The notes beneath the pieces are model-generated. The model was not told the origin of the DNA. It made no database searches and saw only the letters and a program-made list of their open reading frames with translations. From Pedobacter frigiditerrae (lineage in GTDB: Bacteria > Bacteroidota > Bacteroidia > Sphingobacteriales > Sphingobacteriaceae), in assembly GCF_004331645.1 (NCBI RefSeq), contig NZ_SJSK01000001.1, positions 496,001-560,000 on the forward strand: a stretch of 64,000 nt of DNA, given 5' to 3'. Below, one piece after another: positions 14,374 to 23,556 of this stretch. The position numbers and the translations under genes were made by a program. How positions within the stretch are numbered: position 1 is the stretch's first letter; every line of letters begins with the position of its first letter.

Positions 14374-16896
14374 CTAAACTATTCTACCCATGAAAGGATC
14401 TGTTTTGGTTTCGATGCCAGTTTCTACCCTGCCAGCAAAACGCTCCTCAAATATTTCATGGTTAGCTAGTTTTACCGAAAAATCGTACCAATTAAAAGAT
14501 TTCTGTAGGTTTAAGATTACCTGAGCCATACTTTTTGCAGCTACTTCCTTCTTAATATTTGTGGTTTTATAAGCATTATCGTTAATATTAAAAGTATGAG
14601 ACTTCGTATCATTGTTAACCAAATTAACAATGACATTTCCTGTAAGCTTTGTTGCATTTCCTTTTACCTTTTCAAAAGTGCAATCAATTTTTACAAGCGA
14701 ATTGTTTTTACTGCCCATAAACTCTCTGAAAAATCCATTTGGTCCATTTAAACGCAAATGATAATTGCCATTTTCAAAAGCAGCTAGTGGCCAGTTGTAG
14801 GATAAACTATCACCAGCTTTTACCGCAAAAGACCAATTTTTGGCTAGCTCATTTTGTGGGCCAAATTTAACTGGGACCGAAACCGTGAAAGGAGATCCGG
14901 CAGCACTTTTACCAAAAACCTCATTTCCAACTGCAAATTTAATCGCGATATTTTTTCCATCGTTTGTTAAACCGGCATTGGCATATAACTCATAAGGCAA
15001 TGCGCTAGAAGAACGGATTCCTTCTTCTTGAAGACTAATTAATGATGGCTTTACTTTTATCGCTGCTATTTCCTGTGCCGAAAGTTTTTTCATTGCAGCA
15101 GGCTCTTGTTTAAACTTAGCGTTAAAAATAGTTTCTACATTTTTATCCCTGTCTAAGAAAGGAATTTTCTCCAATGGTGCGCCATTATATGGTGTAAAAG
15201 CAGAAGTTAAGTCGCCACAAATGGTTCTTCTCCACTCGCTAATATTGCTACTCCTCACTTGTTTCTTAAATTTCTGATTAACAAAAGTTTCTAAAAACTG
15301 TAAGGTAGAAGTATGATCAAAAACCTCTGAGCAAACCTTTCCTCCTCTGCTCCAAGGAGAAGCAATCATCATTGGCACCCTAAAACCTAAACCAATAGGC
15401 GCTTCTCTTGCTTGTGTTTTTGGAATGCCCTGCTTAATTTCATTTGCTAATCTAACGTGTTCAATCTCAGTTTCAATTCCTTCAGATACTTTTCCTGTTT
15501 CAGGTAGTTTTTGGTCGGGAATAGAGAAAGGAGGAATATGGTCGTAATAACCATCATTTTCATCATAAGTAACAATAAAAATGGTTTTTTTCCAGACAGC
15601 TGGGTTTTTAGTGAGAATATCTAAAATCTCAGAAACGTACCAAGCTCCATACCAAGGTGCGCTAGGATGGTCTGAAAAGTTCTGCGGACCAGCTAACCAA
15701 GAAACGGTTGGTAGTTTTCCTTTATTTACATCATCTCTAAACTGGTGTAATAAATCACCCGCCGGAACTGTTGCCTTACGTTCTACGCCATTATCCATAT
15801 AGGTTAATTGGGCAATTTTTCTATAATTAGGGTCCCCAATATTAACGGTAAATGCATTGTGATAAAGGTCTTTCTGTTTTGCCGTTAATTTATCATAACC
15901 TTCCTTGTTCCATTTTGTTAATTCTTTTCGGGCATTATCCAAAACTTCCTGTTTCGTTTTTAATGCTTCCCTAGCTTTTACCGCAGCTTGTTCATCTGCC
16001 GGACTTGCCTCTTGAATTTTATCTATTTCTGCTGGCAAAGTTTCTGCTTGGTTTTGCAAGCCTTTAATATATCGCGCTGAGAACTTTACATTGTAATCCT
16101 TAAAAAACTCTAAAAGATTACAACCATAATTAGCTAACCACGCTCTTTCTTCGCCAACAAAACCGCCTCCACAACTAATTTCATTTTGATAAAATTTCCA
16201 AGCAATATCGTTTTGTGATAACAACTCTGGAAAAGTTTCCCAACCTAATGTAGCATGTGCAAAATCTGTATTTCTAATGTGAGCTTTCGGAATTCCATCC
16301 GTATCATGGGTAATTTTACCCGTCCAAAAGAAAGAACGGTTTGGTGTTGTACTGGTCATCGCCGAGCAAAAATTCTGATCGCAAACAGTAAAGGCATCAG
16401 CCATGGCATAATTAAATGGAATATCTTCTCTCGTGTAATAACCTAATGTTAAAGGCAAATCGGCATATTTTTTATTGCCAGATTTCTTGGCGAGCAACCA
16501 CTTATCATACTTACCAAAGTTATTAGCATCAACCTGACTTGCCCTTGAATGTGGCAATGAACCCATCCAAGTTATTTTGGTGTCTTTAATATCTAATCTA
16601 AATGGCGAATAGGTATTTCCTATGGCATCGGTTTGTAACCATACTGGATTTTGATTGGGTAACCTGATTGCTCTTGGATCGTTAAATCCTCTTACGCCTT
16701 GCAAGGTTCCAAAACAATGGTCGAAAGAACGATTTTCTTGCATTAAGATAACAATATGCTCTGCATCTAAATACGTACTGCCCAAAGCCGGATTGATGGC
16801 CATTGCCCTTTGAATTGCTGGAGGCAAAATATTAGCCATCATTGCGCCGCCAGATAGTAATGCTGCTTTTTTTAGAAAATCTCTTCTAGAATCCAT
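14374..16896 (-). CDS. Phosphocholine-specific phospholipase C, Tat-exported
   Basis: An 840-residue protein beginning MDSRRDFLKKAALLSGGAMM, a twin-arginine signal (SRRDFLK). The phosphoesterase domain has HIVILMQENRSFDHCFGTLQ with metal-binding Glu-Asn and His, NRSFFWTG, FIVTYDENDGYYDHIPP, and SPWSRGGKVCSEVFDHTSTLQFLE. The last ~200 residues carry two copies of the DUF756 beta-sandwich (FAVGNEVFGKSAAGSPFTV; GNVIVNLVNNDTKSHTFNIND). This is the standard layout of the bacterial phosphocholine-preferring phospholipase C (PlcN/PlcH type), which splits phosphatidylcholine or sphingomyelin to release phosphocholine. An insertion of about 60 charged residues (~290-350; AVKAREALKTKQEVLDNARK) forms a likely coiled coil. 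It is upstream of the esterase, within the mannan region but beyond its terminator. Confidence 0.9.
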   Translation of the reverse strand: MDSRRDFLKKAALLSGGAMMANILPPAIQRAMAINPALGSTYLDAEHIVILMQENRSFDHCFGTLQGVRGFNDPRAIRLPNQNPVWLQTDAIGNTYSPFRLDIKDTKITWMGSLPHSRASQVDANNFGKYDKWLLAKKSGNKKYADLPLTLGYYTREDIPFNYAMADAFTVCDQNFCSAMTSTTPNRSFFWTGKITHDTDGIPKAHIRNTDFAHATLGWETFPELLSQNDIAWKFYQNEISCGGGFVGEERAWLANYGCNLLEFFKDYNVKFSARYIKGLQNQAETLPAEIDKIQEASPADEQAAVKAREALKTKQEVLDNARKELTKWNKEGYDKLTAKQKDLYHNAFTVNIGDPNYRKIAQLTYMDNGVERKATVPAGDLLHQFRDDVNKGKLPTVSWLAGPQNFSDHPSAPWYGAWYVSEILDILTKNPAVWKKTIFIVTYDENDGYYDHIPPFSIPDQKLPETGKVSEGIETEIEHVRLANEIKQGIPKTQAREAPIGLGFRVPMMIASPWSRGGKVCSEVFDHTSTLQFLETFVNQKFKKQVRSSNISEWRRTICGDLTSAFTPYNGAPLEKIPFLDRDKNVETIFNAKFKQEPAAMKKLSAQEIAAIKVKPSLISLQEEGIRSSSALPYELYANAGLTNDGKNIAIKFAVGNEVFGKSAAGSPFTVSVPVKFGPQNELAKNWSFAVKAGDSLSYNWPLAAFENGNYHLRLNGPNGFFREFMGSKNNSLVKIDCTFEKVKGNATKLTGNVIVNLVNNDTKSHTFNINDNAYKTTNIKKEVAAKSMAQVILNLQKSFNWYDFSVKLANHEIFEERFAGRVETGIETKTDPFMGRIV

Positions 16897-17049
16897 TTCG
16901 AAATAATATGAAAGTTAAATATACCAATTCTTTGATTTTTTATCCAGAATGACTGCCTTTTATCAAAGAAATTACACAAGTGAAAGTATTCGAAGTTATT
17001 AAATCGAAATAAATAGAAGTTTAAAATAAAAACATCATTGTGTAAATAA

Positions 17050-17083
17050 GAATAGAGAGCCACAAATCAGCAGCTCTCTATTC
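17050..17083 (-). terminator. Hairpin downstream of the mannan operon
   Basis: GAATAGAGAGC and GCTCTCTATTC form a perfect 11-bp stem with a 12-nt loop, 40 bp past the last GH92 gene. On the minus strand it runs into TTATTTAC, a weak T-tract. It marks the end of the mannan operon. Confidence 0.7.
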
Positions 17084-17121
17084 GTCTATTAAAGATTATA
17101 TATCGGTTAAAATGATACCAG

Positions 17122-20100
17122 TTAATCAGCGGGCAAAGAATTAATACCCCAAGCCGTATTTGGTTTTGGCCCCATCTGTAAAACAAGTTTTCCGCCTTTA
17201 AGTAATTCACTAGATCTGAACCAAAAGTTATCTAATGGTTTTCCATTTAATGTGGCGCTCTGAACGTACTTGTTCATTCTTGATGCATTAACCGCCTCAA
17301 TCTGAAAACTTTTACCTCTACCATATTTTTCGCCCAAATTAATGGTTACATTTTTAAAGATAGGACTACCAATTTCATAGATGGGATTTGTTCTAGTTCC
17401 TCCATCTATTTGAAAAAGGCCTAAAGCGGCCATGATGTACCAAGAACTCATTTGTCCTTGATCTTCATCTCCCAAATAGGCGTTAGCAACATCATAACCG
17501 TAATATCTATCTACAATAGATCTACTCCACTCTTGTGTTAACCAAGGTTGTTTTACCCAATTAAATAGAAAGGCAAAGTGCATAGACTGCTGATTTCCTT
17601 GTGTAACTGGATAATCCCAATATTGATCATTAGGCGCATTGAAACGCCATTTAACACTTTCGTTGAATCCCCAACTTAATCGCTCCTTAAAACGATCTGT
17701 CCCTATCATTTTTGCCAACCCATTTACATCTTGCGGAACAAAAAAAGTAAGTTGCCAAGCATTTCCTTCTACATAATGTTCGTTTCTTCCCGATTGGAAA
17801 GGGTCAAAATCTGGAAACCAAGAACCATCAGATTTTCTCATCCTGGCATAACCACTTACGGTATCAATTGCATTTTTCCACCAGTTGGCTCTTTCAGTAT
17901 ATTCATTGTATTTAGCTGTTTTGCCAATAGACTTGGCTAGTTGGGCCAATGTCCAATCATCATAAGCATATTCTAAGGAATTCGAGAACCTTCCTTTATC
18001 ATAGGGCACATAGTGATATTTCATGTAAGCTTCGAAATCTTGATTTCCGGCAAGTGCTCCTCCAACTTTAGTTTGCGGAGTTGATAAGGTTTTATCCGCA
18101 GCTGCGAAAGCTTTATTTACATCGTAATCTCTAATACCCATTTGATAAGCGCTCACAATTAAAGGCACTTCGTGTTCGGCCACCATAACTGGAATATATT
18201 CCATACCAGCCGGACCTTTAGCCAACCAACCATTTGCATCATACATTGCTAATTGAGATTTTACCCATCTCGACGACCACTCTGGTGTAACTAAATTCCA
18301 AAACTGGTTTAAATTCCAGAAAGTATTCCAAAAAGCATCACAGCCCAAGGCAATATCATTAGGGTTGCTAAATTGCTGGATTTTCTCTGTTGCATCAACC
18401 CATTTTCCATCCACATCGCTAAAAGTATTTCTACTACAGATAGCTCTGTACATATTGGTATAAAACCTCACTTTTTCCCTTCTATCATTGCTGGTCGTTT
18501 TTACCCTGCTTAACAGCTCATTCCAAACAGTAAGTTGATTGTTTTTAACTTTCTCGAAACTCCAACCAAACGGATTGCTAATTTCTGTTGTCAAATTCTT
18601 GGCAGCTCCTTCAACACTCACATACGAAATCCCTGTTCTCATTTGTACCACCTGTTTTTTCCTCGTATCAAACTCTACAAACGCACCAGCATCTTTTGGG
18701 TCTTTAATGTTAATTAGGTTTTCTGTTCCAATCTGGTCATCAATCCAAGTACCGAATTTTTTAATGGGCTGATCAAATTCTATTACAAAATGAACAATAT
18801 ATTCCTGTTCGCTAGAACCTGCTTGAGCAATCCAAACTTGAGGCGCAAATTGTTTACTATAACCCTCAATTCGATAGTCACTTACTTTTTTTAACGTTAC
18901 TTCTGCTAAGTTGTATCTATTTTCTGCAGGAGTTTGCAGATCAATCATAATCCTAGAATCTGTTGCTTTAGGATAAGTATACTTCATGAAACTTGCCCTA
19001 GACGTTGCTGTAACTTCAGTTTTGATGCCGTAATCTATCAAATCTACTTTGTAAGAACCCAAAGGGGCTTCTTCAGTAGATTTATCTATCCTAGAGCGAT
19101 AACCTTCTCCTGGTGCGCTTCTTTGATCGCCAACCTTAATCTTTAATGGCCCATTAACAGGCAACATCCCTAAACCACCCATGGTCCACTCATGTATATG
19201 GCTAAAAGCACCAATACTTTCAAATGTTGGATCATAACCTGCTTGCCAACCTGCATTTTGGTTATCAGGACTTAATTTAACCATGCTAAAAGGCATCCAT
19301 GGCCCTGGCCCAATCATCCAACGAGAGTGAGCTGTTCCTATCCTGGTATCTACATAACTAGCAAATGAACCTAATGATTTTGGCGAACGTGAAACCGCTC
19401 CACTTTCAATAACAATGCCGTTTGCTAAAACCTCATATTTGCTTCTTTTAAGTGTAGCAACTGCTGACATTGGCACTTCAAACTGATAGCGCCCTGTTTC
19501 TATCTTTTCTTGAAAAACTTGTTTTCCATCTAACTTGACAGTTAAATTAGGTTTTCCACTTAGGTGTTCTACATCTACCAATAAAGGCTGTAAGCGTTTC
19601 CCATTTTCTATAATTTCATAGTTCGCGGCTTCAATGGATCTTGCATAAGCAATTTTAGGAGACTTAACAATAGTTTCAGGAGAGCCTTCTAACCTTACTT
19701 GATCGAAAACCAGCCAAGAACCATCAAGCGAAGTAAGTTGAATTTCATTTCCGCCATTATGTAAAGCTCCAGCTTTAATAGGAATCTCTATCACATATTC
19801 TTTTGCAGCTGCCATATCTCCCGCCACTACATTGCTTTTATCGCCTTTTGGCAATTGCCGAACCGTTCCTTTTCCGTTGATGTTCACTTTGAACAATGGC
19901 GGCTTTTCGCCATTGTATCCAATTAAATCAATTACCAATTTGAATGGCTTACTTGCTGAGGCATTTCTTAAATCAAACAAGATGTTTAATAAATGAGACC
20001 TTATCCCTGCGGTAGGCGCAGTACCACCCCAACTGTCTTTTGGACCAGGCAATACATAAGGGAAATCCTTTGCTGGATTTGAATAACCCACCAAATAATA

Positions 20101-20307
20101 TCGATCTTCCCAGCCAAAATCATATTCTAAAAATTTCTTATAATCTGCTGGAGCCAAAGCTAGTCCTGATGTTTGGTTATCAGATTTTCCAATTTCCCAG
20201 ATTAATTTATTTTGTGCAAAAACACTTGAACTAATGGTCATTGCCAACAAGAAAGAAAGCATCCTTAATGGCTGAAAACGCAAGTTAATTGATTTAAATT
20301 TTATCAT
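17122..20307 (-). CDS. GH92 alpha-mannosidase with N-terminal carbohydrate-binding-like domains
   Basis: A 1061-residue exported protein (signal ends at SSVFAQ). Residues ~33-210 (LIWEIGKSDNQTSGLALAPADYKKF, FKLVIDLIGYNGEKP, then EIQLTSLDGSWLVFDQVRLEG) resemble domain III of family 4 polysaccharide lyases, a carbohydrate-binding jelly roll. Residues ~215-310 are an Ig-like beta domain (LVDVEHLSGKPNLTVKLDG). GH92 begins at YVDTRIGTAHSRWMIGPG and contains HIHEWTMGGLGMLP, VEGNAWQLTF (likely catalytic acid Glu) and GDEDQGQMSSWYIMAALG (the paired Asp that act with calcium and as base). GH92 enzymes are calcium-dependent, inverting exo-alpha-mannosidases. It follows the second GH92 by 2 bp. The extra N-terminal domains set it apart from the other two copies. 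Confidence 0.92.
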   Translation of the reverse strand: MIKFKSINLRFQPLRMLSFLLAMTISSSVFAQNKLIWEIGKSDNQTSGLALAPADYKKFLEYDFGWEDRYYLVGYSNPAKDFPYVLPGPKDSWGGTAPTAGIRSHLLNILFDLRNASASKPFKLVIDLIGYNGEKPPLFKVNINGKGTVRQLPKGDKSNVVAGDMAAAKEYVIEIPIKAGALHNGGNEIQLTSLDGSWLVFDQVRLEGSPETIVKSPKIAYARSIEAANYEIIENGKRLQPLLVDVEHLSGKPNLTVKLDGKQVFQEKIETGRYQFEVPMSAVATLKRSKYEVLANGIVIESGAVSRSPKSLGSFASYVDTRIGTAHSRWMIGPGPWMPFSMVKLSPDNQNAGWQAGYDPTFESIGAFSHIHEWTMGGLGMLPVNGPLKIKVGDQRSAPGEGYRSRIDKSTEEAPLGSYKVDLIDYGIKTEVTATSRASFMKYTYPKATDSRIMIDLQTPAENRYNLAEVTLKKVSDYRIEGYSKQFAPQVWIAQAGSSEQEYIVHFVIEFDQPIKKFGTWIDDQIGTENLINIKDPKDAGAFVEFDTRKKQVVQMRTGISYVSVEGAAKNLTTEISNPFGWSFEKVKNNQLTVWNELLSRVKTTSNDRREKVRFYTNMYRAICSRNTFSDVDGKWVDATEKIQQFSNPNDIALGCDAFWNTFWNLNQFWNLVTPEWSSRWVKSQLAMYDANGWLAKGPAGMEYIPVMVAEHEVPLIVSAYQMGIRDYDVNKAFAAADKTLSTPQTKVGGALAGNQDFEAYMKYHYVPYDKGRFSNSLEYAYDDWTLAQLAKSIGKTAKYNEYTERANWWKNAIDTVSGYARMRKSDGSWFPDFDPFQSGRNEHYVEGNAWQLTFFVPQDVNGLAKMIGTDRFKERLSWGFNESVKWRFNAPNDQYWDYPVTQGNQQSMHFAFLFNWVKQPWLTQEWSRSIVDRYYGYDVANAYLGDEDQGQMSSWYIMAALGLFQIDGGTRTNPIYEIGSPIFKNVTINLGEKYGRGKSFQIEAVNASRMNKYVQSATLNGKPLDNFWFRSSELLKGGKLVLQMGPKPNTAWGINSLPAD

Positions 20308-20309
20308 CT

Positions 20310-22661
20310 TTAGTATTGATCTTTTGGATTAGTTCCCATTTGTAAAGTTAATTTTCCTCCATTTTGTAAATCTTTTAGCGAAATAAATGGAGTAGATAAT
20401 TGTTTCCCGTTTAAAGTATAAGATTGTACATAAATACGCTCAGCTCCGTTATTTTTCACTTCAATTGTAAAATCCTTACCACTAAAATATTTCTTATTCC
20501 CTTTGATCTTTATTTGATCAAACAGTGGACTTCCCAAGCCAACTTTAGTATCCGGAGCAGTAAAGCCTTTTACATCAAACAAACCCATGCTAGAAATGAC
20601 ATACCAAGCGCCTAATTGCCCTTGATCTTCATCTTGTCCGTAACCATAGCCATGAATACCATCTGTTCCGTAAAACTCATTGCAAATCGTTCTCACCCAT
20701 TTTTGAGTTAGAGAAGGTTTACCAGAAAAGTTAAAAAGCCAGGAGATGTGCAAATTCGGTTGATTACCATGATTATATAATCCCTCCAATCCAGAAAAAG
20801 CATCGAGCTTAGTACCACCACCAAAATTATTTTTCTGGGAGGTGGAGAAGATACTATCTAAGCGATTGTTAAAATTAGCCTTACCCATTTTTTCAATTAG
20901 GGCTGCTGGATCATGCGGAACATAGAAGGTATATTGCCAAGCATTACCTTCTTGAAACCCTCGCCAAGCTTCACTTGGCTTAAAGTTTTCTATGAATTTA
21001 CCATTCTCCCATTTAGGGTGAATCAAGTTCAATTTTGGATCATAAAGCCGCTCCCAAGCTTTAGATAAACCCATTAATTGTTGGCAGTCGCTTTCTTTGC
21101 CTAAAACTTTTGCCCATTGACCAACGGCATAAGCACTAAAAGCATACTCTAATGTGTGGGAGGCAGAATATTGCCATCTTTCTCCACCACCTTTGCCCTT
21201 GTCTAGGTGAGGCACATAACCATATTTAACAAATTGGTCTACATCTAATTTCCCAGCACCATGTGGTCTGTCTTTACCTACCAACTCATTCTTTAGGGAA
21301 GCCTCATAAGCCAAATTCACATCAAAATCTTTAATACCAGCCATATAAGCACTGGAAATAGCTAAACTTACAAAGTTGGTTCCTACACCAGATACATACC
21401 TGCTATTTGCAATTCCATCAGCCAACCAGCCCGAATCCTTATAAACTAAAAGTTGGCTTTTGATCCAATCTGAATAATATTCTGGATAGGCTATCGCCCA
21501 TAATTGCGTCAAGTTCCAAAAGCCGCCCCAAATGGCATCTGTATTGTAGTGATTGTGTATTGGTTTGTTATTCGCATCCAAAGGAATTTGCCCTATTCCG
21601 CCATCGTTTTTTGGATAGGCACCATTTACATCGCTAGCTAAACCTCTTCCCAAAAGCGCATGATATAGTCCCGTATAGAACTTAACCATATCTTTCCTTT
21701 CCTTCGACTGTACTTTAATTCTACCTAAATAACCTGCCCAATTCTTTTCTGCAGTAGTTTTTGCTTTATCAAAAGAAAGTTTTTTGGCTTCAGCATCGAG
21801 GTTCAGTCTTGCATTTTCAATTGAGGTGTAAGATAAACCTGCCTTTATGGTAATGCTTTCTTGTTCTTTTGTAGAAAATGTTAAATAAAGTCCTGCGCCT
21901 TTTCCTGCTATCTCAGCTTTTCCCTTAAAAATTTCTTCTCCCTTAAATACGCCATAAGCTGATGGCTTTTTATCTAGCGCAGCTGAAAAATACATCGTTA
22001 CTTCTGCACCAGGTTGATATTTCTGAACGTAAACAGGAAGTGTAGTTACGTAACCTTCTATCTTGCCATCGGCTGTTACATAAACTTTGGCATCCTTCAC
22101 CTCGCCACCTTCTCCTTGTTTATGCCCTATATCAAATAAGATATGAGATTCTTGCGAAGCAGGGAAAGTATAACGATGAAATGCTACTCGTTGAGTTGAG
22201 GTTAACTCTGCTTTAACTTGATAATCTTTTAACAAAACTGAGTAATAACCTGGGCTTGCTATTTCGTCCTTTCTATCAAATGTAGAACGATAACCATTTT
22301 CTGGTGTTTCTAATTTTCCGGCTAAGGTTTGTAGCTTTCCTGTTATTGGCGCAAACACAACACCACCAACTTGAAATTCATGGAAGTTGGCAAAGCCTTC
22401 AATGGAGTTATGACGTTCATCATACCCAACTGCATCCCAGCCATGTGCATTACCATAAGAGCCATTAGTTGATGGTGCTGGTTTTGCCATTCCAAAAGGC
22501 ACAGCCCCTGGGGTAAAATAAAACCATCGGCTATGCGCAGTTCCAATTTTCGGATCTACATATTGCAGTAAATCTTTATCAGATTGCGCATTCGCCTCGG
22601 TTAACCCAACTATAAACAATAATATAAATAAGATATAATTCGTCTTTTTCATGTTCATCAT
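20310..22661 (-). CDS. GH92 alpha-mannosidase
   Basis: A 783-residue exported protein (signal: ILFILLFIVGLTEANAQ). GH92 runs from YVDPKIGTAHSRWFYFTPGAVP to the end; key motifs are NAHGWDAVGYDERH, QEGNAWQYTFYVPHDP (likely acid Glu) and GQDEDQGQLGAWYVISSMG (paired Asp kept, but Gly-Asp is Gln-Asp). The site that reads HEVPLIVSAY or HEIPLIVGAY in the two sister enzymes is GTNFVSLAISSAY here, so this copy belongs to a different subgroup and probably attacks a different linkage. The start codon overlaps the stop of the ROK gene (ATGA), a sign of coupled translation. It probably acts in the periplasm. Confidence 0.92.
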   Translation of the reverse strand: MMNMKKTNYILFILLFIVGLTEANAQSDKDLLQYVDPKIGTAHSRWFYFTPGAVPFGMAKPAPSTNGSYGNAHGWDAVGYDERHNSIEGFANFHEFQVGGVVFAPITGKLQTLAGKLETPENGYRSTFDRKDEIASPGYYSVLLKDYQVKAELTSTQRVAFHRYTFPASQESHILFDIGHKQGEGGEVKDAKVYVTADGKIEGYVTTLPVYVQKYQPGAEVTMYFSAALDKKPSAYGVFKGEEIFKGKAEIAGKGAGLYLTFSTKEQESITIKAGLSYTSIENARLNLDAEAKKLSFDKAKTTAEKNWAGYLGRIKVQSKERKDMVKFYTGLYHALLGRGLASDVNGAYPKNDGGIGQIPLDANNKPIHNHYNTDAIWGGFWNLTQLWAIAYPEYYSDWIKSQLLVYKDSGWLADGIANSRYVSGVGTNFVSLAISSAYMAGIKDFDVNLAYEASLKNELVGKDRPHGAGKLDVDQFVKYGYVPHLDKGKGGGERWQYSASHTLEYAFSAYAVGQWAKVLGKESDCQQLMGLSKAWERLYDPKLNLIHPKWENGKFIENFKPSEAWRGFQEGNAWQYTFYVPHDPAALIEKMGKANFNNRLDSIFSTSQKNNFGGGTKLDAFSGLEGLYNHGNQPNLHISWLFNFSGKPSLTQKWVRTICNEFYGTDGIHGYGYGQDEDQGQLGAWYVISSMGLFDVKGFTAPDTKVGLGSPLFDQIKIKGNKKYFSGKDFTIEVKNNGAERIYVQSYTLNGKQLSTPFISLKDLQNGGKLTLQMGTNPKDQY

Positions 22662-23541
22662 ACTAAAAGGCTTTTGTATAGGCGTGCATTATCTTTCCAA
22701 TAACTGGCAGCACCCATTAAGGCTGCTTCCTCACCTAAAACCGCCACCTTTATTTTTATTTCTGGAAATTTATCTTGAATATTCGTCAACAATGTTCTTT
22801 TAAAAAGTCTAAAGCTTTTTGCAATATTGCCACCCAATATCACTACTTCTGGATGTGCAAGGGAGGCAAACTCAATTAAAAAATCACCTAGGTTATTCCC
22901 AAATTCATTAAAAATTCTTTTCACCCTTGGGTCTTTACCTGCTAGCTCTGCCAATTCTTTAACGCCATTGATATTAATACCTGTAATCTTTTGGTAAACC
23001 ACCTTGTTGATAAATAATCCTCAGCAATGCCTTCCTTAAAAGGATGTTGCCAAAGGTTAGCGTTACTGGCCTTACCATTATTATAGGTGCAAGTACCGAG
23101 ACCAGTACCCAATGTTAAACCAATTACATTTTTAAAACCACTAGCCGAACCACCGAAAACTTCCCCTTGCAAGAAAGACGCTGCATCATTAACCATAGAA
23201 ATGTCTTTAGGTTCATTCTTAAGTTTTGCTGCCAACAATTCTTTGATGTTAAGGCCGTACAAGTTTTCGTATTTATTTTGATTCTTTATCAAACAAATCC
23301 CCTTATCATAATCAAAAGGGCCGGGCATGGCTAGGCTCACTTTATTTACGTTTTGGTCTTGTTTTACTTTTAAGATTGCTTGGCTCCAAACTTCTACTAT
23401 CTGCTCATGAGAACCGTGAGAATCAACCTTTTCACGTATAAATGAGCCTGGTAATATCTTTTTCTTCTTTAAATCAACTAAGGCAGCCGTAATGTGTGTT
23501 CCACCTATGTCTACACCAATTGCTATTGAATCATTTATCAT
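22658..23541 (-). pseudogene. ROK family sugar kinase, frameshifted
   Basis: Two overlapping frames together make one ROK protein. The first (from the ATG at 23541; an upstream TTG is unlikely) has IGVDIGGTHITAALVD (phosphate-binding), SLAMPGPFDYDKGIC, MVNDAASFLQGEVFGG with the catalytic Asp, and GLTLGTGLGTC. The second, ending at 22658, has ITGININGVKELAEL, EVVILGGNIAK and EEAALMGAASYW. They meet near 22990: after WFTK the first frame continues RLQVL while the second supplies ITGIN. The total length (884 nt) is one base short of a multiple of three. ROK enzymes here would phosphorylate mannose or fructose after import. Loss by mutation, or an assembly error, would leave mannose unphosphorylated by this enzyme. 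Confidence 0.85.
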
Positions 23542-23556
23542 CTTATAACACAAATA

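Noticed and set aside
22970..23010. Programmed ribosomal frameshift in the ROK gene
   Set aside because: No X-XXY-YYZ slippery heptamer and no nearby stem-loop was seen; ROK genes are not known to need one. A mutation or sequence error is simpler.
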